Assembly: GCF_040183065.1 (NCBI RefSeq)
Contig: NC_091126.1
Location: 147,028,204-147,092,203, forward strand
Direction: 5' to 3'
Length of the DNA stretch: 64,000 bases
Origin: Periplaneta americana
Lineage: Eukaryota; Arthropoda; Insecta; Blattodea; Blattidae
Below are positions 20,490 to 32,207 of the stretch, piece after piece (positions within the stretch are counted from its first letter, which is position 1; each line of letters begins with the position of its first letter). Made by a program: the position numbers and the translations under genes. Below the pieces are notes generated by a model that saw nothing but the letters and a program-made list of their open reading frames with translations, searched no databases and was not told where the DNA came from.

Positions 20490-20909
20490 AACCTTATTCC
20501 TTTGCTGTGGTCATGCCGGAGAATCAGTCCCATTCCGAGGCTTATTGTTAGGTTTCGTAACAAGCTGTTTTTTATGGTGATAGGTTGTCAGCCCTTCGCC
20601 CAACCCCCAAGCTGGAGGACCACCGCTTATCGGCTGTCCAAGACTGCTTATTCAATATATTCACAGCTACCCTCCATATCTGGAGGCCATCTCCTCTATC
20701 CACAACCTGAGGACGTGCCATGCCATGGTGATAGGGACCCACAATACATGGAGTGTAATAGTATTGCAATATATTAATAATATATTCCTTTTATTTTAAT
20801 TTTTTCCTTAACAATCTACAAATTCCTAAACAGAAGACTTAAAATCCTTAAAAAAAATCCTAAAACATAGGTTAAGAAACCTAATTTCAGTTTTTTAAAA
20901 ACTCAAAAT

Positions 20910-21215
20910 CTGGGGCTTGCTCATGAATGGACAGTGGAGTTTCCAGAAAGATTCTGCCCCAGCCAATAAGGCACACTCGACTCAGGGGTGTCTTGAGAGC
21001 AATGTGCCCAAATTCATCACCACTGCTGCCAGCCCTGACTTCAATGAAGAGGCATCGCACAGTTGAAAGTTTAAAGTGTTCCTTAGTTGCAACAGAGGTA
21101 GATTTTCCTATGAAGATAGTGCATGCTGAAATAGACGAGTGGCCAGAAAGACAGAGCCTGTGTCAGTGAAAAAGTTGATCATTTTGGAATTTGATCTCTG
21201 CTAAATGTAGCCAAT
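20910..21215 (+). pseudogene. Decayed mariner-type transposase C-terminus (weak)
   Basis: The end reads HAEIDEWPERQSLC, then after a one-base shift CVSEKVDHFGI and a stop, like the last 20 or so residues of some mariner/Tc3-type transposases (..WPERL..CV...G.HFE). Upstream frames are broken. No TIR found. Confidence 0.3.
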
Positions 21216-21623
21216 ACATGGAAGTGTAATATGCTAAATGCAAATTAAAATATCTTTAACCACAGTTCAGTTTTCATTTTTTAAGTTGTAACAGTATGTA
21301 AGGCAGGACTAAGTATAATACAAGGTTTTTTCCTAAAGTAAGTTCCAAGTTTCAAATAACCATAACATTGACAAATTTTTAGATTCTGCATAAGTAAAAA
21401 CAAATTTATTCGTAAAGAAATGGAACTTTATTATAACAATAAGAAACAGGGGGAGGGGGGGAATAAAAATGACCACCACTGTGTTGTTTAATAAGAAATA
21501 GTCATTCTATACCAGTTTCCTGAAATTTGTTCACCAGCTTATGACATGATTTTACTGAGCAGGGTCCATTCCACAATCCAGGTAACATTCCGTGTTAGTA
21601 TTTATTTTATTGTAAATATTTTT
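21216..21623. other. No recognisable feature
   Basis: AT-rich, with a G run near 21450. No gene or element ends. Confidence 0.35.

Positions 21624-21703
<80 letters not shown>
21624..21703. repeat. Compound microsatellite (TTA)n-(TTG)n
   Basis: About 13 units of ATT/TTA run directly into about 13 units of GTT. The switch is abrupt, so one motif probably arose from the other by a point change and slippage. Confidence 0.95.
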
Positions 21704-21755
21704 ACAATTATTTCTAACATCAACATTATTATTGATCTCTTTAAAATTTATGTAG

Positions 21756-21870
21756 ACTACTGGACTGTACCCGAGCACGAGCATATGCTCATTTCGGGTA
21801 TATATTCATATGTATCATTTCAAATGTAAATTGTGAATAAATTTGAATTTGAAATTTTGAATTTGAATTC
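21756..21870 (+). mobile_element. Likely LINE 3' end with (AATTTG)n tail
   Basis: CATATGCTCATTTCGGGTAT followed by GTGAATAAATTTGAATTTGA is the form of the 3' UTR and hexamer-like tail of CR1/Jockey-type LINEs. No coding part is attached. Confidence 0.4.
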
Positions 21871-22735
21871 AAAATCTTCTCAATGCATTGGGTTATTCTC
21901 TACTGCATTAGTAAAAACAATAGCACTGACAAGGGCAATATGAACTCGAATACTGGTATCTATATGGAACCAAACTGTTAATATGTATGGAAGATACAGC
22001 CATTTCAAACTGGGAATTATTTTTTTTTTTTTGGAGAAGGGCCCGCAGACAAATATCGCAGCCTTAGGCTTATTGTGCAACTTTCTTATGTTAGAATGAT
22101 TGTTGAAGTCCATTTAGCATCGCTCTTCAAGTGCATGATTCACTGCATGGTGTCATCATATTGATTCAGCCACAGCATCCAGTTCTGACTGAGACCTAAT
22201 CCTCCACATGCCTGTGATGTTATTGTGCGGTCTCCTCAGATCGATGACATCTGTTAGCAATTCATGTGCCTGAATCTGCTGCATCCTTAACCAGAAGAAC
22301 ATGACGCAGTCGATTCCACGACTCACAAAGGCGCCATCTATCCAAGGGAGCTACACTACCCAGTCGCCCACAGTCCACTTATTAAAGCCCCTGTGGCTTC
22401 ACTGGATATGTGCAGACAGATGCCACCTATAGTTTCAATGAATTCCCCGTCAATGAATTGATTTAAACATGACCATGCATGCCTTATGAGAGCCTAAGCA
22501 ACATCAAAAGGTAACATGTATGTAATAGTAACTTGTAAAGACTATGTTATCGGTATTTTGCTATAGATGTTGTTTCTTCCAAATGACTTTTTAAATTCTT
22601 TAGCTGTTTTCCACGTTAACAACCTCAAATAACATTAAAATAATTCAGAATTCTGTTTCTCCAAAATATGACATAGCATTTCTTGCAGGATTTCAGGAGT
22701 GGGTATGTCCTTTCTTCATGTGAAAGTTACCTCGG
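21871..22735. other. No recognisable feature
   Basis: Contains a T run at 22020. Moderately GC-rich DNA at 22120-22400 has no maintained frame. It could be a very old element. Confidence 0.35.
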
Positions 22736-22739
22736 AATG

Positions 22740-22925
22740 ATACCGTAACATATGGGGATCAGAGATAATGAAACTGCAGATAGGTTGGCAAAGAAGGGCT
22801 CAGCAAATACCTTTATGGGGCCAGAACCTGTCCTTGGTATTACTCCACAGAGGGCCAGATGGGAAATCATGCAATGGGTGATTCACCAGCACCGCACACT
22901 ATGGAAAACTCTTATTAACACAAAA
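22740..22925 (+). pseudogene. LINE RNase H domain fragment (family C)
   Basis: The frame reads GIRDNETADRLAKKGSANTF, MGPEPVLGITPQRARWEI and HQHRTLWKTLIN. It is the end of an RNase H domain (NETADRLA, the conserved C-terminal Asp region) of a Jockey-group LINE. The same passage occurs at 57820-57990. Truncated on both sides. Confidence 0.8.
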
Positions 22926-23359
22926 GTGTGTGAGGTTTATATTGGCACAGCGTTCTAGAAAGAAAAAAGGAACACTTGTACTCACACCACCTGTTTCACT
23001 GAAAGGGGAAGGGGATGCCGCAGTCGAGGAGGGTTGGGAATGTCTTACTGCTTTGTTCCTTAAACAGCTAACGGTAATCCTCAGCTACCTGTCAGTCAGT
23101 GGCAGACTGGTTAGTAATGTGCTATAGTGTCACCATGTAATAATTTTATTGTGATACATTACTAAGCATTTTATTACAGACACATCGGAAATGCAACAAT
23201 TGATAGATATCTTGTACTTAGTTGTGTTTATTTTCGTGGTTGCAATTTTTAAAGCAGGTATTGGGAAAAGCATTGCAATCTAGTGGACAGCAGATTATGC
23301 TTAATGTCAATGTTTTACGGATGTATGTGAGGCAATAAAAACGAAACTTCTGCAATATC

Positions 23360-24655
23360 TGTTATGGAGATCATGGAGAGAACTACTGATGCTACCGGTG
23401 TATCCCATCATTCCATATACAGAATGCTTAATGAGAAGAGAATAGCAGATGAATCAGGAACAAAAGCGTGAAAACCAAGAAATAAACAGCCTAATAGAAC
23501 CTGAAAAAGACTAATATCGATTCCTTCGCTGCAGGTGTCTTTAAGACAAAAATTTACTCTTTATACTCCACCACTCTCAGAGATATGCTGAAAGTTTTGG
23601 TACAGCAAAACGTAATTCATGATAGTATATGAACAATGGGGAAAATATGTGTGTATCTAATGCCTATCCACTTCACTTGCGTGATTCCGGTTCCGCATAT
23701 TGCGGATAGATGGCAGGACTGTGACCCATTCTCAAGTTGCACACCATTCCTGCGGGCCATGCTAGGCACAATATGTATCTGTGAAGAGTTATATCATGTA
23801 CTAGGGTGACTGTATCTGTAAATGTTCGTGTAAGTGTAGTGTAGGGAATAGGTGAGGATGATGAAAGTGAGGAAGGGAGAAGGGGAACCCAGTGTCGGCA
23901 CGTAGCCTACTCTTGCTGAACAGCACCAAGGGGGCCGCCAGCCTTGACATCCCCATCTAACAGACGAATCACTATCAACAGTGACATATGCTTTCTCTTC
24001 ATATGCACTGTGGAGGGATTTGGGATTTAATCCAGACATATTGGTGCATAATTTAGTGATTAGAAGTTGTGCACCACCACTTCTCCTAGTCCTGAGGTAG
24101 AAATTTTACATGAAAGTTTCTGACCCTGTCGGGAATCGAACCTGAGCCAGCTAGTCTGGAGGCAGACACTCTACCACAGAGCTTACTCGGCGGACTGGGG
24201 CAAATATTGAAGCAAATGAATTTTTACTAAGCTAAAAACGATCAAGGACAGAATTTTCTGATAGAAATTCTTGATGTTGTGACTTTAGGATTTAATTTCT
24301 TAATAAATGAGAGAGTTAGGGACAAGTGAACGAACTATTGTACAGCCTATCTAGATGAAACATGGATCAACGTTAATCATAGAAACAGTAGTTTTATACA
24401 AACTCAGCAAAATAAAAAGACCTGAACGAAACGAAATGTAGCCTTCAAATTAAATAGTGTAAGATCACTATTCGAAATAGCATTTCAGTACAGAAAATTG
24501 TAAAACTGCATGTGAACACGTAGAGAAAGAGGAAATATTTTGTCGGGAGAGAGATGGATTCGTTGATCAAGTCATCGACCAGTTCGTAATTAACTCAGTG
24601 GATTCGAATAGTGAAAATGAGGAAGAAAGAGCTGCTTGGGACCCAGTATAAGAGT
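23360..24655 (+). pseudogene. Decayed IS630-type transposase split by a SINE
   Basis: Left part (23360-23660): TTDATGVSHHSIYRMLNEKR, a helix-turn-helix, then degenerate sequence. Right part (24210-24655): YLDETWINVNHRN with the first catalytic Asp of a DDE_3 domain, then FVDQVIDQFVINSV and an acidic end ERAAWDPV before TAA. Between them lies a tRNA-derived SINE. Many stops; no TIRs found. The element type (IS630/Tc1 superfamily) is inferred from the YLDETW motif. Confidence 0.5.
23800..24200 (-). mobile_element. tRNA-derived SINE (family 3)
   Basis: On the - strand: GCTCTGTGGTAGAGTGTCTG (A box), CAGGTTCGATTCCCGACAGG (B box), then a body that ends near 23815. Different from family 1 in head and body. 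Ends are approximate and no target duplication was found. Confidence 0.75.
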
Positions 24656-24754
24656 CTGCCACTGATATCTCCATCTGTCTAGTATGGTCCGACGCCTGGG
24701 ACAACAGCGCTATGGGATGAGTACAAGTATCTCCCTCTCTTTCTAAAATGCTGT

Positions 24755-25160
24755 GCCGAGTAAAACCTCATGGACTTTAGGCAAGCTCGAACATTGATAG
24801 AGGGTCCTAGCAGAAAGATCGGTATGATACTCTTATCCTTTAGCCGTGCATAGCTTAGAGGTATAGTGGGCTCATTAACAGGACACATCACTCTAAGAAA
24901 ACACCTGCATGGGATGGGACTGACTACAGACCCCACATGCAGGAAATGTGAAAGAGAAGTGGAATTTTCTCTCCACATATTATGCGATTGTGAGCCATTG
25001 TTTGTCCAGAATCAGATATTTCCTCTTGGGCTTGGATAGGCTGGGACCAGAGGATATAAGAGAAACAGGCCTGAAAGCAATCCTGGCCTTCAAGGAGATT
25101 TCAGGACTTGGGTAAACTTTCCAGTTATGTGCGTGGGACTGAAAGGACCCGACCTATTCA
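24755..25160 (+). pseudogene. LINE family C, C-terminal end with zinc-knuckle-like motif
   Basis: The frame gives QARTLIEGPSRKI, LTGHITLRKHLHGMGLTTD and PTCRKCEREVEFSLHILCDC. GH...HL..MG...D..C..C....E...HIL..C is the conserved region after RNase H in Jockey-type LINEs. It ends with TTCAATTCATTCAT, the short tandem tail of the family. Confidence 0.75.
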
Positions 25161-25496
25161 ATTCATTCATACCTCGGAATGACTTGGACACAAAAACATA
25201 AATAATTATTTACTTTAGCTGATGGAGCTTTTCTCAGCCAAATTTATTCAGAAATCTTTGATTTAACCCAGATATGCCTGAAATATTTTTTTTGCAATTT
25301 TTGTGTATTTTTCAAATCTCATTTAATGCAGTATATAACTGAAGTATTTGTATGGTGTCGAAACATTCTAGTTCTAACTGGTTGAGCTAGAAACAGGTGT
25401 CCTTTTAAAAGGACAGTAGGCATATGAGCATACATTTTGAGAATAATTGTATACTATGCTTACATAAAAGGAAACAATGTAATTGTTATAATTTAC

Positions 25497-25497
<1 letters not shown>

Positions 25498-25534
<37 letters not shown>
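25498..25534. repeat. (ATT)n microsatellite
   Basis: About 12 uninterrupted ATT units inside the piggyBac-like element. Confidence 0.95.
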
Positions 25535-25536
<2 letters not shown>

Positions 25537-25899
25537 AAATTATTACGTTGTTATTTTATTACAGTTTCTTTATTATTACTACTAATATTATTCTGAAGAA
25601 TGATGCATTGTGGCTAAATTCGTTTTAACTCTGGAATGCTTTCGTCATTGAATAGTACCATATTGCTATTGATACGTAAAAATAAGTAATAGGCGAAAAT
25701 AGTGTTGAAGTTTCGAGGAGGAGGTTATATTGGGAGAGAAGTGACGATACATATAATGAAGCAATTGCTGTGGCAATGTCGAAAGACAGGTTTCAGTTCA
25801 TTTTCTAAAATCTACATTGTTATGACAATGACAATTTAGATAGAAAATAAGACCTCTTCCAAAAATACTAAATGAAAAACAATAGAAACTTATGCCCGT

Positions 25900-26105
25900 T
25901 CAATACCTCCCTCCAGAACGTCACCAGTCCTCCACTTGTAAACTGATCTTGTTGTGCAAATCTGGCTTTCAGGTATATCTCCCTGTGAAGCAGACTTGAA
26001 TCATTTCAAAGGAAAATTTGTTCCGCAGCTGGGTATCGGTCCCAGGACCTTTGGCTTAACACACCAACACTCTGCCGACTAGATACCCAGCACCTACACC
26101 TGATA
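25900..26105 (-). mobile_element. tRNA-derived SINE (family 4), head best preserved
   Basis: On the - strand the head reads GCTGGGTATCTAGTCGGCAG, GTTGGTGTGTTAAGCC and GGTCCTGGGACCGATACCC, close in layout to a tRNA with acceptor stem pairing (GCTGGGTAT against ATACCCAGC). The body runs left to about 25900. Confidence 0.6.
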
Positions 26106-26732
26106 CTGTCTCAACTTTTCCCTTCATATCCACACACCTCAGTGGGCTGACAAGATGCCAGAAACCCAATTTTGAATGCACACGAACTCTGTGTGGCATT
26201 TGTAGGCTGCATTATAGTGATATATCTGTATTTGAGATGAAACTTTGCCCATAGCATAATTTTCAAACGTAGATAGCATTTCATGCAGGGAAAATCCACT
26301 AAAATTGGAAAAGCGAAACAATTTCAAAATATATGGGGATATGCCTACTTTCCTTTTAAAAGGATACATAAGTTTTCGTCATTGTCATTTCGCAATGAAT
26401 AGATATTTCGAACGCATTGTGGTTTCAGGTTATATTTATGTTTATTAGGAGTCATTTGATCTACAACAATTTGTAAAATAATTCCGAAATGTAAAAATAT
26501 TTAACATTCTTATCTGATTTGCGTCTCGGATGCCATAGCTGAAATAAACTAACAATTCTCACGTCCACATCTCAAACTCAACGATGAGCAGAACTCTCAT
26601 TACCAGTCAAGCCTCTAATTAAGACCAGTAATAGTGACACCTGTGAAAAAGTAAATGCGTTAACTGTAGAAAGGATAATTTTAAACATTGACAACTGTCC
26701 TTTTAATAGGACGGTAGGCATATCTGGGTTAA

Positions 26733-27019
26733 TTTGAGGAATACGTAGAAACTACTAAAAATAAAGAAGAAAGCAAAAATTCACATTTTATACAGTTAGT
26801 ACTCACAACTTTAAGGCATGAATTCTTGGGTAGTCTTCAGTGTACATAGTACGGTAGTTGACAGTGGCTGACTGAAGTTGGTGTATTTGTTTGATGTTCC
26901 TTGTATAGAGGGCGTTGTGATGTATTAATGAGTTGAAGGCAGGGACATTAGTGTTAATGTCTGATCGTGAGGATCGTGTTGAGCTGTTTTGCCCTTCACA
27001 AATATTTCGAATTAAAAGT
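26733..27019. other. No recognisable feature
   Basis: Spacer before the minisatellite. No gene seen. Confidence 0.35.
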
Positions 27020-27150
27020 TAGGTTATGGTAGATGAGGTAGAAGCCAAGTGATGTGAGACCAAGGAATGTGACAAAGTTAGAGAGGGTTAGATGAGGGGA
27101 TAGCTAAGTGATGGAGACCAAGGACTGACACAGATAGAGTCACTGGCATA
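27020..27150. repeat. Degenerate minisatellite, block 1
   Basis: About two units of roughly 55 bp built on GGTTAGATGAGGGGATAGCT followed by AAGTGATGGAGACCAAGGA. The same unit returns at 27655. Confidence 0.75.
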
Positions 27151-27654
27151 GACAGGGTAGGGGCTCACCAGGCTGAAACCCCCCCCCATTTTTCAATAAA
27201 TATTTTTAAATTAGGCTTATATTAAATTATAAATCATGAAGAAACTATCCACCATTGACTCTGATAATAAGATACTGAACGAATAATGTTCGACTGTTCC
27301 TACTGACAATAACCAATACAAAGAACAATAAAACCTTAAAATTTTTGCTGCCAATTTGTTTTAAATTAGTGGCAGACTTTTTTCAAAGAAATTATGAAGC
27401 TACCATTCTCAACACAATAACTAGATTAAGTAATTTAGTTAGAGTTGCTGCGTGTTGATTCTACAATAACAGACAATAGATTTTATTTCATGACAAGTTT
27501 TTGGTAAGCTTAAATTTATTTTAAATTCTTAGGCAATAATTACTTTGCCTACTGCGTTTTAAATATGTTGCATGTAATTTTTGGTCAAATTAACCTAGTG
27601 ATGTTCCCTAAACTTGGCCTCCCCAACTTAAATTATACTGACTACATATGCCAA

Positions 27655-27895
27655 TGGTTAGACTGGGTTAAATAAGGGTATAGCTAAGTGATAAGACTGT
27701 AACAAGGTTAGAGTAGGTTAGATGAGGGGGATATGTGAGAGGAGGCTGAGAACTGTGTCAAATTTAGAGTGGGTTAATTGAAGGGATAGCTGACTGACAT
27801 AAACTGAGGAATGTGACAAGTTCAAAATGGATTAGGCCTAGATGATGAGATAGCTAAGTGGCAGGGTATGGTGGGCTGTGACAAGGTTAGATTTG
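27655..27895. repeat. Degenerate minisatellite, block 2
   Basis: Four or so units of the 27020 repeat (GTTAGA..GGGTTA..TAGCTAAGTG..TGTGACAAGG). The two blocks are separated by 500 bp of unrelated AT-rich DNA, perhaps inserted into a once continuous array. Confidence 0.75.
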
Positions 27896-28073
27896 TTATT
27901 GCTTTCTGCTCAATTTTAGTTGTTTGTACGTGTTCCCGAAGTTAAATCATGGACTTCTGAATCAATTTTATCGATAAAACGCACTGTCAGCTAAAGTAAA
28001 TAATAATTATCTCTGTTTTTGTGTCCGATTTAAACACAAACATTGCATTTGGTACAAATCCTTCACCAGCATG

Positions 28074-28326
28074 GTCCACACCTATGGAGTAACGGTTAGC
28101 GAGTCTGCCCGCGAAACCAGGTGGCCCGGGTTCGATTCTTGGTCAGGGCAAGTTACCTGGTTGAGGTTATTTCCGGAGTTTTCCCTCAACCCAATATGAG
28201 CAAATGCTGGGTAACTTTCGGTGCTGGACCCTGGACTCATTTCACCGGCATTATCACCTTCATCTCATTCAGACGCTAAATAACCTAAGCTGCTGATAAA
28301 GCGTCGTAAAATAACCTACTAAAAAA
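28074..28326 (+). mobile_element. tRNA-derived SINE (family 1), 12-bp TSD
   Basis: Head GTCCACACC, GGAGTAACGGTTAGCGAGTC (A box), GGGTTCGATTCTTGG (B box). TTCACCAGCATG occurs at 28062-28073 and 28327-28338. Short A tail. Nearly full length. Confidence 0.93.
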
Positions 28327-28434
28327 TTCACCAGCATGTACAAGTTTAATCTTTCTTTGAAAGTAGGAAGCCAGTATGTAGCTAAACTTTCATTAGTCCA
28401 TTCCTAGGTAGCCTACTGATATAGGTGATGTCGA

Positions 28435-28435
28435 C

Positions 28436-28498
<63 letters not shown>

Positions 28499-28499
28499 G
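28435..28499. repeat. (ATG)n microsatellite
   Basis: About 21 uninterrupted units. The long methionine frame here is an artefact of the repeat. Confidence 0.95.
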
Positions 28500-28889
28500 T
28501 GTTGTGGCGACAAAACTCTACAAAGAAGATATTTTATTCTGAGGTCTTGGGTTCGTTCCTCAATGCTGACTACAATGTTACTTGTGGTGGAGAAACTAAG
28601 AAGACGTTTTTTACCCGGAACCTCTCAGCTCTCTCAGCTTTATACATAGGCCTACCATTCAATCAACAATAAAAAATATTCACCTTTCTTTCTCCTCATT
28701 TAAAATAATTTATAATTTCATAAAGAATATGCCACAGGAGATAGAGAAAACTGATCAAAGTCTCTGTGTAACGCTCATAAACAAACACCAGTGACAGCTG
28801 GGTACTTCCATTTTGTTGGGCCCACTGGTTTACGAGGTTGCTACATTTTCTAGTGACAATTTGGAAAATCTCTGAGCCTACCTCTGTCG

Positions 28890-29124
28890 CATCTCTGGGA
28901 AGGCGCACTTCCATACAGGGGCAACAACATTTCTCTAAGGCTAGAGCCCAGTTTAGGTGTGTGTCTGTAGACCTATTAATCGAAAAAAATGTCATATAAA
29001 CATGCGTCCTATTCTCAATATTTTCTAGCCCCTAATTTTCGATTAATACAAACACACCTAAACTGGGCTCTAACCTTAAAGAAATGCTGCTACCCCTGAA
29101 CAGAAGCGCGCCCCTCCGGGATAT
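28890..29124. repeat. Diverged inverted repeat (foldback)
   Basis: 28890-28986 and 29038-29124 are reverse complements at roughly 80% by eye, with AGAGCCCAGTTTAGGTGTGT the best-kept block. It is probably an old snap-back MITE. No target duplication seen. Confidence 0.7.
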
Positions 29125-30690
29125 AAATCCACCCATAGTGTTCTCTCAAACCATTACACCACTCTAACACAGTGGATCCAATATGCATAACAAATTGTGG
29201 AGCAGAATACTTCCAACCTACTCCTTTTCTAATAAATATTAAAAATAAGGTATACTTATAAAATAAAAGTTCGCTGGAAAATATATTCGTGAAAATATAA
29301 CCTTCAACAATGCACTTCAGAAAGCGTCTGCAGAAGCCAGGTCATACACCATCCATTCACCACAATCATGAAACTGTAAAACACGTTCTCTACCAGTCTG
29401 CCAAAAAGCAAATCGTTGCAGCCAACTATTTGTGCTATTTCACCAAAGAACTTCAAATAAACCCTGTTTTTCAAGTAAAAGTTGTATACCTTCTCAAAGA
29501 TTCTTTCTTTCATTCTTTAGTATTAAATTTTAACCAACGTCGTCTGAAAATCTAGTCCGTCAGTAAGTGCAGTTTTCCTGTTACACAATGCATTTTGGTA
29601 TACCTAAATTTTTAAATAAAAATACAAAAAAAAAATACCACTTCCAGACCAAGATGTTATAGAACGCCACCCCTTCCGTAACATCACCCTAATATCTTCC
29701 AAATATTGCTACAATATTATTCGTTACGTATGTAAGCAAACATAATATTCAAGCACAGGACCATCAAATATATCTATAAAAAGTGATGCCCCAGTAATTC
29801 AGTTTTTCACTTCCTAGACATTGTGACAATTATAATCGCTATTAACCTAAACTTTCATTTCAACATGAGCTTATGAGAATAAAATGAAAATCATTCACTG
29901 GTAACAATTACCACGTAATAAAATGTGTAAAGACATGTCAACATAACCTCAATATATCGAGATTTCAAATGCCTCTTCACACAGGAATTCTCTGAGTTCT
30001 ACAAATTGTTACTACTAAACGAAATGGCATTTTCTTTTTCTGCATTTTATGTGTCCTGATTGATTTTCATTTAGTATCTAAACAGCATTATTTTAATAGT
30101 TTTATAAGCATGTGTACATGGGAATATTACATAATATACACATGAAAATTGTCAAAAATATGTCAATGTGATCGACCCATGCACACATGTCAACAGTTAT
30201 CAACGTTGCCATGCCAATATTATGCGGTAAATGCGTTGGATTAAACCATGAAAAACTCATACCTTTGGAAGTCTGTATCGATGTAATCTTGTACCATTTA
30301 ACATTCCACAAAGAATTCATGACACGAACATAAAAAAGAACTAAAATATATGCTATAATTCGCTGGAACACAATGACTGCATTCATTCCGTTTTCATTCG
30401 ATAAATGTTTTAAAACTCGGAACACATCACAGCTTCCTTGATCTACAAAAACCTAGTGCTTTGACATGAATTGATGAACATTTAGCAATATAACACCGGT
30501 ATTATTGTCATAAGACAGTGATATCAATTGAATCAATATTCATTTCAGTTTCGAAACGCGCCTTTTATTGCAGTGTAATGAAATTATGGCAATAATTATT
30601 TCTACATACGGTAGTGTAAATGTTTTACATAAGGTAATATTTACCCTAACCAAAATCCAACAAAATTTTAGTTACAAATAAAGTTAAACA
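29125..30690. other. No gene recognised
   Basis: AT-rich DNA. The overlapping open frames at 29304-29555 and the - strand frame 30102-30425 lack recognisable motifs and splice context. Confidence 0.35.
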
Positions 30691-30695
30691 GTAAC

Positions 30696-30830
30696 TTTCC
30701 CGCCATACGTAAACTACGTATTGGATAAGTACCATGAGTTTTTCGCCATACGTAAACTACGTATTGGATAAATACCGGTACCAAGACTTTCCCGCCATCC
30801 GTAAACTACGTATTGGATAAGTACCAAGAG
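30696..30830. repeat. Three tandem units around CGCCATACGTAAACTACGTA
   Basis: Near-identical units start at about 30696, 30739 and 30788; the shared core is CGCCATACGTAAACTACGTA followed by TTGGATAAGTACC. Spacing between cores is 43 then 49 bp. Each core contains TACGTAAACTACGTA, two ACGTA words in direct order. Confidence 0.9.
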
Positions 30831-32150
30831 GACTCTATTTTAGCCCTCTTGATAATTCAATAGACGCACAGAAAAAGGTTGTAACCCTCATTTATCATAA
30901 CTAGATTTTTTCCTGAATAATGCTTGTTAATGATGCACTATATGTAATGCTTATACTCGTATTAAAATCAGCACACATGTCTGACTGTCAACCTTGCTCT
31001 AAAAAAATTAAAAATATGAACAGTACAATTTTTCCACCATTTTTAAAGAATTTCGTATTTGCTCTTTACAACTTTGTTCTGGGTGGTTATTCAATTACAG
31101 TAATACAGAGACAGGCAGCGAAACGTTACCGCACTGTGCAGGGGACGTGTTTGTTGAGCGCATGTTATTACGTAATGTTGCATTACTACACTTGTTATTG
31201 AACATTACTTCTTTAATTTGTGACTCCACTCGACAACTGAACACTCCGTACGCTCCCCATTGTCCGCGCTCCCCATTGTCCGCGCACTCCATCCCCACCA
31301 CTCAGGAATTTTAGGCATACCATAATGAAACTGAACCCCCGCCCGCCCTGCTACAGCTTACAGATGAGTCGAGCAATGGATTGCGGGCAATCTGTTCCCC
31401 AACATCCCCTTCATAGTGATGTAACTTTTCATTGCCTCTCTTTGTATGTTACCGGATATATTTACAGCTAACATCGCAAGTTCACGGAAGATATGTATCG
31501 CTTGTAATGCGTTTTTACATTACACCACACACATAGATACTGAAAGAAAATGTTTAGAACGTATTCGAGAAGCACTGAGCATTATATTGATTTTGCCACC
31601 AACATATGTATGTGTTTCCTATCACATTGTCATGTAAAGAAATAATAGTTCATAATAATATTTCCCAAATGAGTAGCCCAGATGCAAAACCAGCTAACTG
31701 CCAAAAAAATGAAAAATGAGATAAGTTTAATGGTAACCATGGTTTCAGTTCGTCCTAATAAGCCATACATTAGGTTACAAATCCAACTCTAACCCTTTAA
31801 ATCTAGTAAATAAAATTGCATACGGTTGCAAAACCTGCTAAGTGTGGAGAGCGTAAAGATGCAATACCTGCTAACTACACAATGCCATGTTTACTTTTGC
31901 AAAACCTGCCAAATGTCACTGAGACAACATGGCCATATAGAGAGTTACGGATGCAAAAGCTGCCATTTCGATCTCCATAAGGATTACATTGAGCATACTA
32001 AAATAACGAATAAGATATTATTAGACGCTGATAATAAAGCTACTTTTTGCTCGTATAATTGAATTGACTATACTGCTGCATTTAAGACATCAGCTGAGAG
32101 TTTCTGCCCGCGCTTTATCGGGGACTTCTAACCTTTTATGTTAAGTGTGT
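30831..32150. other. Spacer with a recurring GCAAAACCTGC word
   Basis: TGCAAAACCAGC (31684), TGCAAAACCTGC (31827), TGCAATACCTGC (31859), GCAAAACCTGC (31898) and TGCAAAAGCTGC (31951) recur at irregular spacing. A duplicated GCTCCCCATTGTCCGCGC lies at 31252-31284. No gene is supported. Confidence 0.45.
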
Positions 32151-32207
32151 TGAAGTCCTGAAGTGGTTACTGTGATTATCTTGCAGTTTTTTTCGACTTT
32201 TGCCGAA

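Larger units (their letters stand above)
17094..20770 (-). mobile_element. Near full-length LINE (family A): endonuclease then reverse transcriptase
   Basis: The element reads right to left. A 5' leader occupies about 20490-20770, the endonuclease domain 19603-20489 and the RT and C-terminal domains 17094-19118. The 3' tail is (ACTT)n on +. It is split at 19118/19590 by a second LINE. Further 3' ends of the same family are at 16201, 16464 and 43725. The whole is inactivated by stops and frameshifts but is the best-preserved LINE here. Confidence 0.88.
25267..26728. mobile_element. piggyBac-like non-autonomous element, TTAA TSD
   Basis: TTAA (25263-25266 and 26729-26732) flanks perfect 12-bp TIRs, CCCAGATATGCC and GGCATATCTGGG. 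TTAA plus CCC..GGG ends is the piggyBac pattern. Two more copies of the subterminal block (GTCCTTTTAAAAGGACAGTA then GGCATAT, 25398-25431; and inverted, 26338-26366) lie inside. No transposase is present; a SINE and an ATT microsatellite lie in the interior. Confidence 0.8.

Noticed and set aside
21546..21784. Leucine-rich and asparagine-rich open frames
   Set aside because: They are translations of the (TTA)n(TTG)n microsatellite.
28436..28672. Poly-methionine frame
   Set aside because: Translation of the (ATG)n microsatellite.
30690..30830. CRISPR-like repeat array
   Set aside because: Only three diverged units with short unequal linkers in an insect genome; an ordinary tandem repeat.
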